Part shown: positions 14,614-18,068 of the stretch, in pieces
Layout of the letters: each line of letters starts with the position of its first letter
Numbering within the stretch: the first letter of the stretch is position 1
Origin: CAZOIA01 sp964579675
Lineage (GTDB): Bacteria > Planctomycetota > Phycisphaerae > UBA1845 > PWPN01
NCBI GenBank assembly: GCA_964579675.1
Contig: CAZOIA010000116.1
Location: forward strand, 1 to 18,068
Direction: 5' to 3'
DNA length: 18,068 nt
Notes under the pieces: model-generated
Database searches by the model: none
The model's input: the letters and a program-made list of their open reading frames with translations, nothing else
Told to the model about the DNA's origin: nothing
Made by a program: the position numbers and the translations under genes

Positions 14614-15135
14614 ATGTCAGCCAAGTTGTTGCTTGGATTAGTGGTGCTGGCGGTGCTGCTTCCCGCGGTATTGGCGGCGATGGCCACCACAACGCGCAAA
14701 GCCTCAGCGTCCCGCCCCGAATCCTTTACCCTATATCCCATCGGAAAGGTGGATAAACGGGGCGCGGTCCAGACGATCGAGATAGACAGGAAGTATGAGG
14801 ATGCTCTGCTGGGGTTGGAGGACTTCTCACACGTGTGGGTGTTCTGGTGGTTCGACCGTAACGACACGCCGAGCAAACGGCGGACCCTGGCCGTGCACCC
14901 GAGGGGCGATCGAACGAACCCGCTCACCGGCGTGTTCGCGACTCGGTCTCCGGCAAGGCCAAATCTCGTCGCGCTGACCTTGTGCAAGGTCCTGTCGGTT
15001 GACGGGAACAAGATCCGGGTGGCCGACATCGACGCATTCGACCAGACGCCGGTCATCGATCTGAAGCCTTACATCCCCGCGATCGATCGAGCCGAGAACG
15101 TGAAGCTGCCGTCGTGGATCAGGAGAAGAGATTAG
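14614..15135 (+). CDS. TrmO/TsaA-domain protein with signal peptide or membrane anchor
   Basis: A 173-residue protein with a TsaA/TrmO (UPF0066) domain from about residue 38: YPIGKVDKRG, LLGLEDFSHVWVFWWF (90-80 region of the family), HPRGDRTNPLTGVFATRSP, then ARPNLVALTLCKVLSVDGNK, and DQTPVIDLKPYIP. TrmO enzymes use S-adenosylmethionine to methylate t6A37 in tRNA. Unusually, residues 1-24 (KLLLGLVVLAVLLPAVLAAM) form a strong hydrophobic segment like a Sec signal or anchor, out of place for a tRNA-modifying enzyme. AAGGAG at 14602-14607 is six bases before the start and overlaps the previous gene's end, so this start is well supported, though a downstream methionine (M23) could give a cytoplasmic form. 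The annotation of tRNA methylation should therefore be treated with caution. Confidence 0.82.
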   Translation: MSAKLLLGLVVLAVLLPAVLAAMATTTRKASASRPESFTLYPIGKVDKRGAVQTIEIDRKYEDALLGLEDFSHVWVFWWFDRNDTPSKRRTLAVHPRGDRTNPLTGVFATRSPARPNLVALTLCKVLSVDGNKIRVADIDAFDQTPVIDLKPYIPAIDRAENVKLPSWIRRRD

Positions 15136-15138
15136 TCT

Positions 15139-15156
15139 GCGGCAATGAATTGCCGC
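15139..15156. terminator. Short palindrome between convergent genes
   Basis: gcggcaa and ttgccgc pair perfectly around a tgaa tetraloop, beginning four bases after the TrmO-like stop codon. It is also downstream of the convergent minus-strand gene ending at 15237. It has no T-tract, so it may act as a weak bidirectional terminator, an mRNA end stabiliser or a REP-like repeat copy. A second weak pairing, ccggt/accgg, lies near 15179-15195. Confidence 0.45.
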
Positions 15157-15236
15157 GGTCGTTGAGGTTGTGCCCGTCCCGGTGAGGGAAACCGGTCAGT
15201 CTTGAGAGATCAAGGCATCGGCGTAGATCGGCGGTT

Positions 15237-17807
15237 TCATTTATCTGCCGGCGGTTCCATTTCGTCGAGCTGCGCGCGGAACAGGCGAAGTTCGCGTTTC
15301 TGGGTCTCGGTCACGAAGCCATCGCAGCCGTAGTCCTCCCAGAGGACGCCGGGGCAGTGACCTTCCTCGTACATGATCCGCCAGACGGGATAGGCTGCCT
15401 GGAGAACGTGCATCATGATCGCCCGGCGGGGCTTGGCGAGGTTGTAGTTGACCTGGGAATCGCGGCCCCAGTGATCGTTCAGGACCATGTCCCGGGCGGT
15501 GCAGAACTGCGGCAGGTAATTGCCCCGAATACCCTCCTCATGCAACCTGCGCAGCAGGAACCGCCACTCGCTTTCCGTGTAGGGGATCGTGGTGTAGTCG
15601 CTGTGATACTTGAAGACTCTGCGCTTCTGCAGCACTTCGGAGATCAACGCCTGACGACGCTGTGCGTAGTAACAGTGGCGGAGGTGTGAGACGTCACTGT
15701 CGGGGGGCACGGCGACAGGGATGAAGCCTCCCTCGGTGCGGATGTTGATCTGTGCCTGCGGGATCACTCTGCGTACATGGCGGAGGACGGACTCGTAGAC
15801 GTCGCAGCGCAGCTCCGTACGGAAGTGGTCCCAGTCTTCCATGGCGGGCGACCAGTCGTGAAAGGGGTTGTCCTTGTTGGTGTAGACGGGAGCGATGCGC
15901 GTCAGGTCGATTCCGTACGCTTTCCCTTCGTTGAACTGATCTGCCTGCGGGTCGATGTCGCTGAACTTCCCGTACGTGGTGCCCCAGGCCTCGTTGGCCT
16001 TCTCGATGGTGCCGTACTTGGCCCGCGCCCACCGTTGGAACTTGCGAAGGGCATGTCGGCCCAGCCAGTACCGCACGTTGATATCGTCTCGCAGCCAGCC
16101 CCAGGTATCCTCGACGTCGATGATGACGTCACCGTCTGCGGTGCGGTACCACAGGTCGCCCCAGCGCTTGTAGTTGAACAAGATGGCCCCTGCCATCAGC
16201 CTCGGGTAGTCCCGGTGTCCCACGTCCAGGTCGCCTTTGCCGGCATACGCGTAATGGTCGCCGGTGGACGGCACCTTGAACGTTCGCCCCCAGTAGTGCG
16301 AGCCGATCTCGAGCATGTGGTGCGTCCGGCACGGGAACAGGCCCCAGCCGAAGACCGGAACGCCGGATTCCGACGCGATCACGTCGTAGTAGTGCTTGAA
16401 CGTCTCGGCGTGGATATCGCCGACGAAGGCATCTTTGTTGTAGATTTCGCTGATGTGCCAGTCGCCGGCGGTCGTGCAGATCACGTTGACGCCGCAGTCG
16501 AGCGCCTCGCGGAGCCGGTCGCGCATGTGCTTTTCCGGCTGGGGGCCCAGTTGGGTCGTCGATCGCATGGCGGCCATGTTCTGCGTGCAGAATGCCGGGA
16601 TCCTCCGGCCATCCTTGACCACGGTGAAGGGGTTGTCCGGGTTGTAGCGGATCGCCAGGTTCCCGGTCGATACCTGGATCGGCACCGCGGCGGTCATGAT
16701 CCGCCCGGGCTTGTTGCCGATCAGTTTGAGCACGACGTGCTGCGTCCACGGTGCGACCTGCAAGTGAATCGTACCGGCCTTTGCAGCTTGCAGCTCGTCG
16801 CGTTCGAAGACCTTGAACGAGGTCATGAACTCTTCGAGCGAGCCGACGTATCGGGTCATGCGATCGGCCTCACCCCCGTCGAGGACGACCTCCTTCGGTT
16901 CGACCGGCGTGGGACGGGCGGTTTCGGCAATCTCCACCGGGACTTCGAGGCCGAACCAGGACTTGCCGCCCCACATGTTAATGATCCAGTCGTACTGCTT
17001 GTTCCAGCGGTAGGCGGCCTCGTATCGGATGACGTACTTGCCGACCGGAAGCGTTCGCACGTGAGCAGGCTTCTGGCCTGTCGTCCAGAAGCTGATCCAT
17101 TGCTCAAACGACTCGCCGGGGTAGAGGTATTCCAGGTGCCTTTCGTACCGGTTGATCGTGCTGGCCCGGAGCTGGCGTTTGCCGTTCTTGCCGATCAGGT
17201 ACGCGTGCGGGATTGCCATCCATCCGCCGAATCCCTCCGCATCGAGGATGGTGTCGCCGGCGTTGGTGATGCGGAACTTGAAGAACAGGTAGTTGCCGCG
17301 CTTGACCGTACCTGACCGGACCATTGGCTCGAGCCGATAGGGCGGGAACGTCTCATGCCGGCTCGTAGCGGTGAGCCGCGAAACTCGCCGGGGCTCGAAG
17401 ATCCCGGTCTGGCTGCCGAGGTACTCGATCCTGAGCTTCATGTTGCCGGGCAGGGCGAGGTCGTAGAGGTGCCGGCCTTTTCGCCGGGATTCGTCCTCGA
17501 AGGCGACAGCCTCGATGGCCAGTCGGTCGTCAACGTCGCAATCACCGTCGAGCGTGTACTGGATCGGCACCGCGTCGTAGGCATCACAGCGGGCGGGCAC
17601 GTGTGCCTTCAGGTTGAGCGAACCCAGGTTGATCGTCACCTCGCGCTGGTCGATCCCGCGGTATTTCTGGAGGCGTCCAAGCTTACCGGCCTCAGCGGAC
17701 AGGGGCTCGTACAGGAGTTTTTCGGTGCCGGCCACCGCGCGGGGGCCTCCGCCCGCTAGGGCCAGGCCGGCGAGGGCCACCAGCGTGTGAACGGTGCGGT
17801 ACGTCAT
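15237..17807 (-). CDS. Secreted glycoside hydrolase-like protein with GH42-type barrel
   Basis: An 856-residue exported protein: MTYRTVHTLVALAGLALAGG then RAVAG is a signal peptide. Residues about 50-390 are beta-rich (for example FFKFRITNAGDTILDAEGFG), perhaps two sandwich modules. A TIM-barrel-like part begins near residue 400: GVNVICTTAGDWHISEIYN (439-457), GVPVFGWGLFP, then DVEDTWGW (564-571), followed by FQRWARAKYGTIEKANEAWG (590-609), the segment characteristic of GH42-type beta-galactosidases. E566 or E692 (in RTEGG) could be catalytic, by position only. The C-terminus has an uncommon HCPGVLWEDYGCDG motif. The family cannot be assigned with certainty; it may be one of the planctomycete-expanded GH42/GH-A-like groups. 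AAGGAA at 17814-17819 supports the start. It is convergent with the redox island, so it is unlikely to be part of it; the role is probably polysaccharide degradation. Confidence 0.72.
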   Translation of the reverse strand: MTYRTVHTLVALAGLALAGGGPRAVAGTEKLLYEPLSAEAGKLGRLQKYRGIDQREVTINLGSLNLKAHVPARCDAYDAVPIQYTLDGDCDVDDRLAIEAVAFEDESRRKGRHLYDLALPGNMKLRIEYLGSQTGIFEPRRVSRLTATSRHETFPPYRLEPMVRSGTVKRGNYLFFKFRITNAGDTILDAEGFGGWMAIPHAYLIGKNGKRQLRASTINRYERHLEYLYPGESFEQWISFWTTGQKPAHVRTLPVGKYVIRYEAAYRWNKQYDWIINMWGGKSWFGLEVPVEIAETARPTPVEPKEVVLDGGEADRMTRYVGSLEEFMTSFKVFERDELQAAKAGTIHLQVAPWTQHVVLKLIGNKPGRIMTAAVPIQVSTGNLAIRYNPDNPFTVVKDGRRIPAFCTQNMAAMRSTTQLGPQPEKHMRDRLREALDCGVNVICTTAGDWHISEIYNKDAFVGDIHAETFKHYYDVIASESGVPVFGWGLFPCRTHHMLEIGSHYWGRTFKVPSTGDHYAYAGKGDLDVGHRDYPRLMAGAILFNYKRWGDLWYRTADGDVIIDVEDTWGWLRDDINVRYWLGRHALRKFQRWARAKYGTIEKANEAWGTTYGKFSDIDPQADQFNEGKAYGIDLTRIAPVYTNKDNPFHDWSPAMEDWDHFRTELRCDVYESVLRHVRRVIPQAQINIRTEGGFIPVAVPPDSDVSHLRHCYYAQRRQALISEVLQKRRVFKYHSDYTTIPYTESEWRFLLRRLHEEGIRGNYLPQFCTARDMVLNDHWGRDSQVNYNLAKPRRAIMMHVLQAAYPVWRIMYEEGHCPGVLWEDYGCDGFVTETQKRELRLFRAQLDEMEPPADK

Positions 17808-17877
17808 CTTTCGTTCCTTCTGCGGATGGCGGCGAGCTTCGCCCCGCTGGCCGTCTCGGGGGAACGGGCGAGGTCAT

Positions 17878-17883
17878 AGTATA
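17878..17883 (-). promoter_or_regulatory. Candidate -10 box (TATACT) for the GH42-like gene
   Basis: On the minus strand TATACT lies about 70 bases upstream of the start codon at 17807, a reasonable leader length. A matching -35 box is not evident at 16-18 bases (the best is a half match near 17901-17906), so this is only tentative. The rest of 17808-18068 shows no gene. Confidence 0.28.
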
Positions 17884-18068
17884 GGCCCGTGGCGGCCCAC
17901 TGGAACCGCATGCCCGATTCCAGCCTGGCCCGTTTCCCCTGGGTCCCGGTCTGAGCATCCCTCCTTGCTGCCGATCTGCGGCTCGCTGCTTGGGCATGGG
18001 TGCATGACAGTTACGGCGGGGACCTTCGGGCGGAGAACGGGGCGGTGCCTCGCTTTTCCGAACCCCGA

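Noticed and set aside
15777..17315. Long open frame of 512 codons on the plus strand
   Set aside because: It lies wholly antisense to the GH42-like gene, has no recognised domain, and its composition reflects the opposite strand's codon bias in GC-rich DNA.

Overview
The window is GC-rich and looks like a chromosomal fragment of a planctomycete, most likely a Phycisphaerae-like lineage known mainly from metagenomes. This is inferred from several marks together: a secreted protein ending in EF-hand/dockerin-like repeats and a GACC cysteine module, a PEP-CTERM protein with HAF repeats, large secreted glycoside hydrolases, a decayed RHS fragment of a type common in planctomycetes, and many palindromic intergenic repeats. 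No rRNA, tRNA, CRISPR array or intact insertion sequence was found.

Layout. Positions 1-460 hold no convincing gene but contain a perfect 15-bp hairpin. Two minus-strand secreted proteins follow: a 615-residue dockerin-like protein (461-2308) and a 369-residue HAF-repeat PEP-CTERM protein (2686-3795), separated by a perfect 17-bp hairpin. A non-coding stretch of about 1 kb with several hairpins (3796-4787) leads into a plus-strand secreted glycosidase with a GH84-like Asp-Asp catalytic motif (4788-7328). Between 7329 and 7864 lies an RHS relic whose conserved motif is split by two palindromic insertions, both of which keep the reading frame.

From 7865 to 15135 eleven co-directional genes form a putative redox/metallocofactor island. 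In order they are: a Tat-exported cupredoxin-like protein, a DUF5320 protein, a DUF5320-like/2x[4Fe-4S] ferredoxin fusion, a DUF89 protein, a lipoprotein with a NodB-like fold that has lost its metal ligands, two NifX/NifB-type cluster-binding proteins, a COG1237-type metallo-beta-lactamase-fold protein, a radical SAM protein with a C-terminal winged helix, an iron-sulfur flavoprotein, and a TrmO/TsaA-domain protein that carries a signal peptide. From the ferredoxin fusion onward the gaps are mostly under 30 bp, and there is one 4-bp overlap. From recall, NifX-type, DUF5320, ferredoxin, MBL, radical SAM, Isf and TsaA genes recur together in anaerobes, but their joint function is not settled. 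No nitrogenase structural gene is present, so a role in nitrogen fixation is not supported. An anaerobic or micro-oxic, iron-sulfur-dependent physiology is likely.

A convergent minus-strand gene (15237-17807) encodes a large secreted protein with a GH42-like barrel. The window thus combines polysaccharide-processing exoproteins on both sides with a central Fe-S/redox island of uncertain purpose, which is the best candidate for an undescribed system here.
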